NCBI RefSeq assembly: GCF_051622035.1
Contig: NC_135358.1
Span: forward strand, 19,564,501 to 19,628,500
Direction of reading: 5' to 3'
DNA from: Arctopsyche grandis
Taxonomy: Eukaryota > Arthropoda > Insecta > Trichoptera > Hydropsychidae
DNA length: 64,000 nt
The position numbers and the translations under genes were made by a program. The notes below the pieces were generated by a model that was not told the DNA's origin, did not search any database, and saw only the letters and a list, made by a program, of their open reading frames with translations. Below are positions 54,401 through 58,764 of the stretch, in pieces. The first letter of the stretch is position 1. Each line of letters opens with the position of its first letter.

Positions 54401-54656
54401 TGAAAAAGGCGCCGACATAACCTAAAATCCAAACGGCTCCAATTTTGAAAAGAGACGTGACCAAGTCGAAATGTGATGATTCGGTTACCTGTTGGGCTTT
54501 GGCCAGGTAGAGCCACAGTTTCCGCCACGTGGAGAACTTCTTCTGGTCGCTGAAGTTGTACTGCATCTCCTTGGTGGCATACCTGGTGCTGAGCGGAGAC
54601 CGGTAAGTGCAGAACTCCGTGTCCAGCAGCTCTGGTGGGACATCCTCGATGGACAT
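17924..54656 (-). CDS. AdSL: Adenylosuccinate lyase, complete, three coding exons
   Basis: Fumarase/aspartase-superfamily lyase that releases fumarate from SAICAR and from adenylosuccinate in de novo purine and AMP synthesis; cytosolic homotetramer. Coding exons on the minus strand: 54656-54489 (56 codons), 19304-19009, 18935-17924. The sum is 1,476 nt, 491 aa, with phases 0 and 2 agreeing at the joints, close to the 481-484 aa usual in animals. Exon 1 holds [14 protein letters not shown] and [10 protein letters not shown]; exon 2 holds RHDVMAHVH (90-98) and HLGATS; exon 3 holds GFTHLQPAQ (catalytic His about 164) and the family signature [10 protein letters not shown] (294-303, with the mobile-loop serine). 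All key residues are intact. Intron 1 is 35.2 kb and carries four plus-strand genes; intron 2 is only 73 bp. Exon 1 to exon 2 joining is inferred from similarity to fly and human lyase and from phase; no competing exon 1 was seen near exon 2. Confidence 0.96.
19480..19702. promoter_or_regulatory. Cluster of five WGATAR (GATA-factor) motifs upstream of first Snakeskin-like gene
   Basis: WGATAR matches lie at 19480-19485, 19538-19543, 19552-19557, 19580-19585 (TTATCA or TTATCT) and 19697-19702 (AGATAA), within 375 bp of the ATG at 19855. GATA factors drive endoderm and midgut genes in insects, which fits a gut septate-junction product. The AT-rich background makes chance matches likely, so this is suggestive only. 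Confidence 0.35.
19855..22152 (+). CDS. Ssk: Snakeskin-like four-transmembrane septate-junction protein (copy A)
   Basis: Exons 19855-19905, 21573-21769, 21847-21976 and 22063-22152 (stop TAA) join with phases 0, 2, 0 into 155 aa. Hydrophobic segments lie at about residues 8-27, 54-76, 89-107 and 127-152, with short tails. The extracellular loop 1 has the [12 protein letters not shown] motif and segment 2 has [12 protein letters not shown]. These features, and the N-terminus [10 protein letters not shown], match the insect Snakeskin family (about 160 aa), which with Mesh and Tsp2A builds smooth septate junctions of midgut and Malpighian tubule. The start is in good context (CAAAATGG). It is nested antisense in the AdSL intron, and a paralog follows 1.5 kb downstream. 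The symbol is assigned by family resemblance; copy B could equally be the true ortholog. Confidence 0.88.
22268..22273 (+). terminator. Poly(A) signal AATAAA of Snakeskin-like copy A
   Basis: Canonical hexamer 116 nt after the stop codon. Confidence 0.6.
23317..23509. promoter_or_regulatory. Cluster of four WGATAR motifs upstream of Snakeskin-like copy B
   Basis: Matches at 23317-23322 (CTATCT), 23343-23348 (AGATAA), 23485-23490 (TTATCT) and 23504-23509 (TGATAA), 140-330 bp before the ATG at 23650. The segment 23280-23520 is less AT-rich than its surroundings. The arrangement parallels the upstream region of copy A. Function is inferred. Confidence 0.35.
23650..25179 (+). CDS. Snakeskin-like four-transmembrane septate-junction protein (copy B)
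   Basis: Exons 23650-23703, 24443-24639, 24865-24994 and 25081-25179 (stop TAA) join with phases 0, 2, 0 into 159 aa. Exons 2 and 3 have exactly the same lengths (197 and 130 nt) as in copy A, so the two genes are a tandem duplication. It has four membrane segments, the loop motif [11 protein letters not shown], and the same [12 protein letters not shown] and VGLALGSLC stretches as copy A. The N-terminus differs ([11 protein letters not shown]) and the C-terminus is more charged (DYYRDNA). The expected role is smooth septate-junction assembly at lateral membranes of gut epithelium. The acceptor of exon 3 is read as GCAG|GCAG because only that choice keeps the frame. Confidence 0.88.
24079..24130. 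repeat. (AT)n microsatellite in intron 1 of Snakeskin-like copy B
   Basis: About 50 bp of AT dinucleotides followed by a short duplication of ATATCTTGTAATT. Confidence 0.95.
25230..25235 (+). terminator. Possible poly(A) signal ATTAAA of copy B
   Basis: Variant hexamer 51 nt after the stop. Another ATTAAA lies near 25505, so the true 3' end is uncertain. Confidence 0.35.
25240..28150. other. No gene seen; AdSL intron between genes B and C
   Basis: AT-rich non-coding DNA with ATTATATTATTAT-type low-complexity patches near 25680 and scattered TACA repeats. The segment 26450-26850 and 27200-27500 is less AT-rich but has no convincing open frame. Confidence 0.6.
28156..28389. mobile_element. 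Foldback MITE GAGCAACAAAAAAATCACG, copy 1
   Basis: Imperfect inverted halves: GCAACAAAAAAA ... ACCGAAGCGGGGACGAATCA and GATTAGTCTTCGCCTCGGTA ... TTTTTTTGTTGC. A related copy is at 48.8 kb. No coding capacity. Confidence 0.55.
28620..28769 (+). mobile_element. Helitron-like 3' end
   Basis: Ends with a small GC hairpin and CTAG: ATACCGAGCGAAGCCGGGTA, AAAACA, CTAG, followed by T. This is the 3' signature of Helitrons (hairpin about 10 nt before CTRR). The preceding AT-rich block is found inverted at 56998-57135. Confidence 0.45.
28889..28940 (-). repeat. SINE 3' tail fragment
   Basis: Only the tail stem-loop CCAGGAAGGC...GCCTTCCTGG with its GGTAAACCCAATGCG loop is present, next to a TACA-type microsatellite. 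It matches the tails of copies 1, 3 and 4. Confidence 0.65.
29080..29483. mobile_element. 404-bp near-perfect foldback MITE with 8-bp target duplication
   Basis: Two arms of about 190 bp are almost perfect reverse complements around a short centre at 29268-29277. Ends GGGTGCACCTCACGGGATCG and CGATCCCGTGGGGTAGACCC are flanked by ACATATAC on both sides (29072-29079 and 29484-29491). An 8-bp duplication fits hAT, P or Merlin superfamilies. The RNA would be one long hairpin. Short ORFs on both strands are mirror products of the palindrome. Confidence 0.85.
29499..31780. mobile_element. hAT-like element, 2.28 kb, no intact transposase
   Basis: Terminal repeats CAGTGGCGGACTGG ... CCAGTCCGCCACTG are flanked by the 8-bp duplication CATACACA (29491-29498 and 31781-31788), a hAT hallmark. 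Inside are further worn transposon pieces: a TAGTGCTTCCAATCCCGG end with inverted CACCGGGAT/ATCCCGGTG at 30236-30330, and a C-run end (CCCCAAATCACGTCCCTG) at about 31129. No open frame resembles a transposase. Confidence 0.8.
32003..32199 (-). pseudogene. Coding-like remnant with one stop and one frame break, unrecognised
   Basis: On the minus strand after a TTTTCCGTAG acceptor-like site, one frame reads [15 protein letters not shown] and on to PQH before a TGA. After a further shift the sequence reads [19 protein letters not shown] and ends IIHGF-stop. The two stretches have protein-like composition and face the same way, which suggests a decayed exon. I do not know the family. It lies within the AdSL intron on the same strand as AdSL. 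Confidence 0.25.
32300..34590. other. No gene seen; AdSL intron
   Basis: Contains an 18-bp perfect inverted repeat at 32986-33025, the inverted match to 6945-7005 at 33325-33376, and minor ORFs (33783-34022 plus, 79 codons; 32759-33010 minus, 83 codons) without recognisable similarity. Confidence 0.5.
34596..35005 (-). repeat. tRNA-derived SINE, copy 3
   Basis: Full-length minus-strand copy. The tail hairpin is at 34596-34640, the body (CCTATCAGAGTATGCC) at 34800-34900, and the tRNA-like head ends at 35005 (CCAGCACTATGGCTTGG on this strand). It is arranged head-to-head with copy 4, 19 bp apart. Confidence 0.75.
35025..35438 (+). repeat. tRNA-derived SINE, copy 4
   Basis: The head AACCAGCAGCGTGGTCTAGT has an A-box-like TGGTCTAGTGG and the B box GTTCGATTCCC, followed by the family body and a 3' hairpin with 10-bp arms CCAGGAAGGC/GCCTTCCTGG at 35398-35437. 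It is the best preserved copy. Confidence 0.8.
35440..38630. other. No assignable gene; region before gene C with several protein-like open stretches
   Basis: Less AT-rich than its surroundings. On the minus strand, 36775-36530 reads [17 protein letters not shown] and onward for 75 codons, and 37490-37350 reads [18 protein letters not shown] and onward to a stop. On the plus strand, 37850-38050 is a 66-codon frame starting [15 protein letters not shown]. None matches a family I know; they may be a decayed element or chance. A 5' UTR exon of gene C could also lie here (candidate donor CCAT|GTAAGC near 38485). Confidence 0.4.
38673..42031 (+). CDS. Small four-transmembrane (MARVEL/Snakeskin-like) protein, copy C
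   Basis: Coding exons 38673-38801, 39874-39976, 40667-40798 and 41889-42031 (stop TAG) join with phases 0, 1, 1 into 168 aa. The first coding exon opens at an acceptor (TGTCTCAG, 38624-38630); the first in-frame ATG after it is at 38673, so a 5' UTR exon upstream is likely. A hydrophilic 33-residue N-terminus precedes membrane segments at about 38-58, 67-90, 100-123 (AAGGVIIS) and 139-160, and a charged tail TYREEP. The first intron falls after LKIIEL within segment 1, the same place as in copies A and B. I see no catalytic motif. It is probably an integral membrane scaffold of the four-pass type; family name is tentative. Confidence 0.83.
39340..39491. repeat. TATG/TATA and (AT)n microsatellite in intron 1 of gene C
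   Basis: Mixed GTATATGTAT repeats lead into about 70 bp of pure AT. Confidence 0.95.
41133..41285 (+). repeat. tRNA-derived SINE, copy 5 (3' truncated)
   Basis: The head AACCAGCAGCGTGGACTATT, B box GGGTTCGAGTCTC and body to TTATCTGATTTT are present. The rest of the element is missing. It lies in the last intron of four-transmembrane gene C. Confidence 0.75.
42252..42257 (+). terminator. Poly(A) signal AATAAA of copy C
   Basis: Canonical hexamer 221 nt after the stop codon. Confidence 0.55.
42260..43228. other. No gene seen; AdSL intron between genes C and D
   Basis: AT-rich non-coding DNA following the gene C poly(A) signal; no recognisable element. Confidence 0.6.
43229..44098. mobile_element. 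MITE family ATATGAGCCGTTATA, copy interrupted by another foldback element
   Basis: The ends ATATGAGCCGTTAAATTTGA and TAATATAACGGATCATAT are 870 bp apart instead of about 260. The extra ~600 bp (about 43345-43950) is a second repeat, described separately. Confidence 0.7.
43345..43950. mobile_element. Foldback repeat nested in the MITE at 43.2 kb
   Basis: Internal inverted arms pair GGCCCGGCAAAATA with TATTTGCCGGGCC, and GCACGACAGATTCGG with CCGAATCTGTCGTGC. The core shares CCCTAACAACCTAATCTTAAA, GTGTTGGCTGCTAAGATATT and GTCAAAAATTATAATTTCAC with the repeat at 46.9-47.7 kb. Confidence 0.6.
44204..45483 (+). mobile_element. Helitron-like segment split by a hAT element
   Basis: The left part (44204-44426) starts TCAAAATTGAATGTCTGTTTG, continues with (GTCT)n and CTAAACCACTAAACCGATTA, typical of non-autonomous insect Helitron-type repeats. 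The right part (45415-45483) ends GTCGGGTTCAGCTAG before T. Joining the flanks across the hAT gives a continuous sequence. Helitron assignment is tentative. Confidence 0.4.
44427..45405. mobile_element. hAT element, 979 bp, non-autonomous
   Basis: The ends TAGAGCTTCCAAA and TTTGGAACCCCTA are imperfect inverted repeats; GCTCCAACC is present on both sides (44418-44426 and 45406-45414), an 8-9 bp target duplication. Subterminal copies of ACCGGCTTTTT occur three times at the left (44457-44525) and twice at the right (45342-45380), as hAT transposase-binding repeats do. No coding capacity. Confidence 0.75.
45832..52133 (+). CDS. Small four-transmembrane protein, copy D
   Basis: Coding exons 45832-46077, 46160-46324 and 51915-52133 (stop TGA) are joined in phase 0 throughout into 209 aa. 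The first coding exon begins after an acceptor (CACTTCAG, ends 45822) and the first in-frame ATG is 45832; reading further upstream would only add an intron-derived T-rich stretch. An acidic N-terminus of about 70 residues ([17 protein letters not shown]) precedes membrane segments near [40 protein letters not shown] and a fourth near [10 protein letters not shown]. The LKIIEM end of exon 1 matches LKIIEL of copy C, and the intron site is the same, so C and D are probably distant paralogs. Intron 1 is only 82 bp with a weak donor (GTTACC). Intron 2 is 5.6 kb and stuffed with MITEs. Function unknown. Confidence 0.78.
46918..47672. mobile_element. Repeat with CAGTGAAATTATAATTTCACT motifs, second copy of the 43.3-kb family
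   Basis: Bounded by and rich in inverted CAGTGAAAT/ATTTCACTG motifs. It shares the core with 43345-43950, including the only GC-rich patch here (GGAGCGGGG and neighbours). It contains two short overlapping open frames of 72-74 codons that are not convincing genes. It lies in intron 2 of gene D. Confidence 0.6.
47673..48787. other. No gene seen; intron 2 of gene D
   Basis: AT-rich with TATG/TACA repeats at 48260-48480. Short open frames at 48103-48412 are products of these repeats. Confidence 0.6.
48788..48962. mobile_element. Foldback MITE GAGCAACAAAAAAATCACG, partial copy 2
   Basis: Begins GAGAGCAACAAAAAAATTAC and shares CGGAGGCTAATCAATCATTA, GGCCCACTGTATTCGAATAT and ATAAGATATGAGCG with copy 1. 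The right inverted half is not recognisable. Confidence 0.5.
49110..49827. mobile_element. MITE with ~45-bp terminal inverted repeats
   Basis: GGTTCAGAGACGAGATATGA...TTCTTATAGATCT at 49102-49140 is matched by AGATCTATAAGAAAAGTCAT...TCGTCTCTAAACC at 49788-49827. The left end also contains a second inverted pair, ATTCGACTATTCTTGTGGAT (49162) against ATCCACAAGAATAGTCGAA (49231). It has no recognisable gene. Confidence 0.6.
50727..51596. mobile_element. Probable hAT-type remnant
   Basis: The left end CAGGGCCGTAGAGATAAAAT and right end GGCTCGACTACACCACTG resemble hAT termini. Internal GGGCCCCGG / GGCCCGGG blocks lie at 50750 and 51360. Two copies of a 23-bp unit (GTACCAGGGCGGCGACCTGG + CTC) stand at 51530 and 51561. 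No target duplication could be matched, so the boundaries are uncertain. Confidence 0.4.
52419..52424 (+). terminator. Poly(A) signal AATAAA of copy D
   Basis: Canonical hexamer 286 nt after the stop codon. Confidence 0.55.
53279..53533. mobile_element. MITE family ATATGAGCCGTTATA, intact copy
   Basis: A 255-bp copy with ends ATATGAGCCGTTATATTTGA and TTTCAAATATGGTGGCTCAT. The body is in the opposite orientation to the copy at 8161. It lies downstream of gene D, in the AdSL intron. Confidence 0.75.
53534..54480. other. No gene seen; 5' end of the AdSL intron
   Basis: AT-rich, with GATAACGCCATTTTGAATATCA-like direct repetition at 54058-54105. The reading frame that continues from AdSL exon 1 into 54488-54375 is intronic. 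Confidence 0.6.
54489..54656 (-). CDS. AdSL: Adenylosuccinate lyase exon 1 (start codon exon)
   Basis: Listed apart because it lies 35 kb from the rest of the gene. It begins at ATG 54656 and encodes 56 residues, including [19 protein letters not shown] and ending ..WLYLAKAQQ. The donor is CAG|GTAACC at 54488. Exon 2 starts with [11 protein letters not shown] after a TTTCAG acceptor, exactly where animal lyases continue after AEAEQ. Confidence 0.95.
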
Positions 54657-54673
54657 GATGATGATTCCTTCTT

Positions 54674-54681
54674 ACTTCCGG
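54674..54681 (-). promoter_or_regulatory. ETS-type motif CCGGAAGT upstream of AdSL start
   Basis: CCGGAAGT on the minus strand sits about 20 nt before the lyase ATG. This motif is typical of ETS/GABP-like sites in housekeeping promoters. The 54680-54790 stretch is the most GC-rich part of the neighbourhood, as expected for a 5' UTR or core promoter. The same bases could instead act as a cryptic donor (GGAA|GTAAGA). Confidence 0.35.
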
Positions 54682-54809
54682 ATCCTGGACGTGATGGATG
54701 GAACAGCTCGTTTATTTGGTCGCTTGTGGAGTGGAGGCTTCGCTCGCGCACGAGACCGCTCTGCTTCGCTCTTCGACTCGTTCTGACGCAAAACAGCTGA
54801 CTTGACACA

Positions 54810-55468
54810 TAACCTCTTCCTTCTATTTCTAAACATGTTTTTATTTTATTTTGCGCAACGTTCTAATATAATATTTACAATATTGTATGGTGCATTGATT
54901 TTTTATAGTTTATATACATTGAAGTAGAATGGGTAGAAGCGCTCTCAGCTTCCAAAAATGTTGCTACTAAAACTCCGTGCAGACGGAGATTTCGGCTGTT
55001 TTTCTCAGTTGCAGTAGGATCTCTGTAGCAGTAGGATCTCTTTGAAATAGGCTCTACTAGTGAAATTGTGTGGTAGTATTAGTTCGACAAAGTCCGAACA
55101 TCTGTATGTGCACGTGCTAATTCGGACCAGCCTCACTCATTGAAAAAAAGTTATTATTACTTTATCTACATTGAAGTAGTATGCATAGAATTGCTCTCAG
55201 CCAGGAGATGTCAGCTGTTTTGTCCAGTTGTTGTAAGGGACGATCACTTCCACGAATTTTTTTTCCTCACTCTTTTGTCTCTCTTCTGACTTTCCGTCTC
55301 TCTCTTCGATGGCTCGCTTTTAAGCGATACCATCGAAGAGAGAGATTGTTAGGAATGACTATTCTATACATTATACTTCAATGTTTATATAACAATGAGA
55401 AGGACACTCATTCATTCATTGGCCGTTACACGGTTGTTAATCGTTCATTCACATTATGTACACATACA
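54810..55468. other. No gene seen; upstream of AdSL
   Basis: Holds a 35-bp direct repeat (ATTGAAGTAG..TAGAA..GCTCTCAGC at 54918 and 55169) and a hairpin at 55296-55345 with arms TCTCTCTTCGATGG / CCATCGAAGAGAGA. The 118-codon frame at 55181-55537 runs through this hairpin and into the dispersed repeat and is not credible as a gene. Confidence 0.5.
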
Positions 55469-55542
55469 TTAAGAGGGCTGTACACCCTAAACCTTAATTT
55501 TGTTGCCGTTCCTTTCTTCGATATATATATTGAGTGAATGCG

Positions 55543-55545
<3 letters not shown>

Positions 55546-55621
<76 letters not shown>
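55546..55621. repeat. (AT)n microsatellite inside the dispersed repeat
   Basis: About 75 bp of AT. The sister repeat copy has a shorter (AT)n at 63615-63634, so the tract expanded within the element. Confidence 0.95.
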
Positions 55622-55623
<2 letters not shown>

Positions 55624-55814
55624 ATATATCAATATATATATTGAGTTGCGCTTTGACCAGATAAAACGTATTTTAAATCGACAAAATCGAGGTTTGGTAT
55701 TCTCATATTTTCTCCTCCGAAACTGGACCAATTTAAAAAAAAAAAAATCATCATCGTTATGAGAAAGATATTTTCTGTGCAACTATGTGCGTTTTTTTTT
55801 TAAATCGACCGTTA

Positions 55815-56535
55815 GGCGGCCGCGCACTAGGCAGCCAGACTGCTGCAGCCTGGCTGCCGCAGCCAAAATATTGAGCAGCCAATTTCGGCAGCCAGAGTCG
55901 ACGGCCAGTAGTCACCTTTCCGTCAAGCGTAGAAGAAATAATTCTTTACCTCTTGTTTCGTAAGAAACGCAAAGCAAAGAGAAGATTTTGGATTCATTCA
56001 TTCAAACAAACAGCGTTTCCAGAATTGAATGGAGAAAGATGGATTGAGATAGCAAATGGTTTCAATAAAAATGCAAATTTTCCCAATTGCATTGGTGCCA
56101 TCGATGGTAAACATATATGTATGTAAGATTAATAAAACCAAGCTTTCCTCACACTTTGTATTTGTGATTTCCTACCATCTTCGTCTTTTCACATCTCGAT
56201 CACTATATTCTTCTGAAGACATATCCCATATTGCCTTACGATTTAATCCGTTAACAGATATCCGTTACAGATAATCCTTGAAAGGTCACACAGTCTCTGG
56301 GATTCTATTCGCTATCCGCGGCGTAAAACTTCTGGCTGCTACGTCAAGTGCGCGGAGACTGAAGGCAGCCACATACTAGCCACATACATTCTACCTTGCA
56401 GGCTCTGGCTGCGTGCAGCCAGCTGGCTGCCGTGCAATCGTACGCGATCTATTGGCTGCCTAGTGCGCGGGCTCCAATGAGCCACCGTATGTTAGATTGG
56501 CTGCGGCAGCCTGGCTGCCTAGTGCGCGGCCAGTC
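55815..56535 (+). mobile_element. PIF/Harbinger element with 3-bp TTA target duplication and transposase fragment
   Basis: It is inserted in the repeat above; comparison with the empty site at 63817 fixes both ends. The inverted ends share GGCCGCGCACTAGGCAGCCAG, and a 3-bp TTA duplication flanks them (55812-55814, 56536-56538), as PIF/Harbinger elements do. Inside, 56031-56126 (plus strand) encodes GERWIEIANGFN..FPNCIGAIDGKH, the recognisable segment around the first catalytic Asp of the Harbinger transposase. The rest of the enzyme is missing, so the element is dead but derived from an autonomous parent. Confidence 0.85.
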
Positions 56536-56997
56536 TTAAATAAGCATGCTGGACTCTTTTCTTGGGTGTAAAAAAGAGGCGATTTTATAGATATTTGGCG
56601 GCTCCTAGCTCCTATAAAAAATAACTAATCAAAAAAATAAAACGATAGATGCATCCCAATGGTGGATATCCATAGCATATTTAAAAATAATTTCTCTAGT
56701 GCCATAATTGAGGAAGGGAGAAGTGTAATACGTTTGTATGGACAAGGCGCTGGTGTCCACCCCTCTTAAGGCAACCATTTTTTCCAAATTGAAAACCAGA
56801 ACATTTTTTTAAAAAAACATATTTCTAAATAGTACCTAAATTATTTAAAACGAAGACAAAATAATCATGGACGCACATTTATGAAATAAAAATGAATTCA
56901 TTCTCTTGAACGCTTTTATAAAAATCTACACAAGACTGGTTAAAATTATACTATGTGATTAGCAAACATTTTAAGGTTTCATCACTGGTCTACACAT

Positions 56998-57135
56998 ACT
57001 TCGGCTGGTGAGTGTTCCTGGCTTCGCTCGGTATTTGTAATATAAACCGCTTAAATATGGCTAATCTAATAGTAAACATTTTATTAAATTTATTTGAATA
57101 GTTTTATTTTATTTAAATTTATTTGTATATTCATT
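56998..57135 (-). repeat. Inverted relative of the Helitron-like end at 28.7 kb
   Basis: Shares GGCTTCGCTCGGTATTTGTA, ATATAAACC, TAGTAAACATTTTATTAAAT and TATTTGAATAGTTTTATTTT with 28640-28760 in reverse complement. The terminal CTAG is not conserved. Confidence 0.5.
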
Positions 57136-57232
57136 TGTTTTTTATTAAATTGAACGTCACGGATTCTACGAACCAAACAAACAAACATACATACATAGAA
57201 AATCTCTTTCGAAAGTATGTATTAGATATAAG

Positions 57233-57469
57233 CAGGCGCGGCTCGTGCATAGGAACTGCGGCGCTGCAGCACCCCCAGAAAAAAAAAAATCACATTTGTA
57301 TACATTTGCAACTTGTGAATATAATTTAAATAAGAATGATTAGATATTTGACATAATCATTATTAATGAGTATGTCAAATATATCTAAATACAAGTTGTA
57401 AATGTGATTTTTTTGTAATTTTTCTGGGGGTGCTGCAGCGTCGCAGTTCCTATGCACGAGCCGCGCCTG
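57233..57469. mobile_element. 237-bp hAT foldback MITE with 8-bp target duplication
   Basis: Ends CAGGCGCGGCTCGTGCATAG and its inverse enclose a nearly palindromic body (arms share GCTGCAGCACCCCCAGAAAA). GATATAAG flanks it on both sides (57225-57232, 57470-57477). The same terminal sequence, slightly diverged, starts at 62611. Confidence 0.85.
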
Positions 57470-57550
57470 GATATAAGATATATGTATATGATAGTAGCAT
57501 TAAAAATGTTTGAATTTTAAACAATCACATTTATTACACATCACTGGAAT

Positions 57551-57804
57551 TTAAATGAAATTAATTTTGATATTTATCTTTTTTAATAACGCAGGTTCGT
57601 GGCTTAAAAAATCATAAAATTGTATATAGCTCATTTCACAGTTGCATTTGGTATAAGTATATACTTCTAGTGTGTCTATTTTTAATTGGGTTCTTTCATT
57701 AGTCCACGTATTGTTCACAAATGAAAATAATCGTTCGATGGGGGAATTCGATCCAGTCAGATACATATAAGGAAAATTCAACGGTTTGAAAGGAATTTCT
57801 TTAT
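57551..57804 (-). pseudogene. hAT transposase C-terminal dimerisation domain, fragment
   Basis: After an acceptor TTTCACAG, 84 codons read KEIPFKPLNFPYMYLTGSNS, PIERLFSFVNNTWTNER, TLEVYTYTKCN and FYDFLSHEPALLKKI. This is the hATC dimerisation pattern (N-x-P-x-E-R-x-F-S, W-T-x-E-R, F-Y-x-F-L) of ZBED/Buster-like transposases. No full transposase is present. A stretch at 58055-57975 on the same strand (NWFDKSDEKIPAFRTFKSEN) may be the preceding exon. Probably a transposon remnant rather than a domesticated gene. Confidence 0.65.
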
Positions 57805-58079
57805 CTGTGAAATATTAAAAAAAAAAAATTTAACAGTTTGATGTTACAAAATAAAGAAAACAGTTTTAGAAAAATAGATAAATATAAATGATCAGTGAAA
57901 TAAAGGACGTATGGTCAGCATGACTGATATTTTTTTAATATCTTTGATTTTCACTAGAATGTTAAAATATTGGTAAGTTGTTCTCTGATTTGAATGTGCG
58001 GAATGCTGGAATTTTTTCATCTGATTTGTCGAACCAATTCATTAGTCATATTGTGAAGCTAGTGGAATATCATGACTTT

Positions 58080-58760
58080 TTACCATAGAATTACGCAAAT
58101 GATTGTATAATGAGCTTACTTTCACAAATTTCTTCATCATTAGTACTTGCTTCCTTCAGTTAGGGTTTCCCTACATGGCAATGACTTCAGTTTGCACAAG
58201 CAAATGAACTTAAGTGAGGGAGCAATGTAAAAAGGACTTTTAAATTTCCAACTAGTTATTTACCTTAAAAATGTTTTAAAATATTGTAGAAGTTTAGTTA
58301 AATACGTAATGTTTTTTTTTTTATTGTTGATTTATTATCAATAAATTAATTTACAAATATATATATATATATATAAACAAATTGATACTTAACACATACA
58401 TATTTATAATATTTTTGTTTGTACAATACATTCAAAATGTTTTATTATATTGCAGTTCAAACAAAAAAACTTATGATATTAAATTGTCCATAAAATTATC
58501 GTTTTTCTAGAAACTCGAACAAAAATTATATAATTAGTAATGCAAATTTACCAAAAATTAAAAATTCCGAATTTTCCGTAAGAATTAACAAAACAATATC
58601 AAAACGGCAATTGGGAAAAATGTTAAAAAAAACGGTAGTTATCTTAAATATAAAATAAAATCTTTTATGTTATTAATTTAAAGATGCATTATAAAAAGGC
58701 AGTACAAAAATATATCACTCCATAAAAAATATTGTCCGTTCATAGGAAATATTCTATAAA
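58080..58760. other. No gene seen; 3' flank of Hsdl2
   Basis: AT-rich; no canonical AATAAA was found on the minus strand directly behind the Hsdl2 stop, so its 3' end is unresolved. Confidence 0.5.
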
Positions 58761-58764
58761 ATGA

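Larger units (their letters stand above)
19305..54488 (-). other. 35.2-kb first intron of AdSL containing four opposite-strand genes
   Basis: The intron is bounded by donor GTAACC (54488-54483) and acceptor TTTCAG (19310-19305). It contains the four four-transmembrane genes described below, all transcribed on the plus strand, and most of the mobile elements of the window. Confidence 0.85.
55469..56780. repeat. Dispersed repeat (TTAAGAGGGCTGTACACC family), copy 1, carrying a Harbinger insertion
   Basis: It shares a long collinear sequence with 63508-64000: AAGAGGGCTGTACACC, TTGCGCTTTGACCAGATAAA, CGATTTTATAGATATTTGGC and the GGTGGATATCCATAGCATAT stretch. It is interrupted by an (AT)n tract (55546-55621) and by the PIF/Harbinger element at 55815-56535. 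Class unknown. Confidence 0.7.

Noticed and set aside
54492..54800. 102-codon plus-strand frame and a 107-codon minus-strand frame
   Set aside because: Shadows of AdSL exon 1 and its GC-richer 5' UTR.
55181..55537. 118-codon plus-strand frame
   Set aside because: Crosses a hairpin and the start of a dispersed repeat; not conserved in the repeat's second copy.
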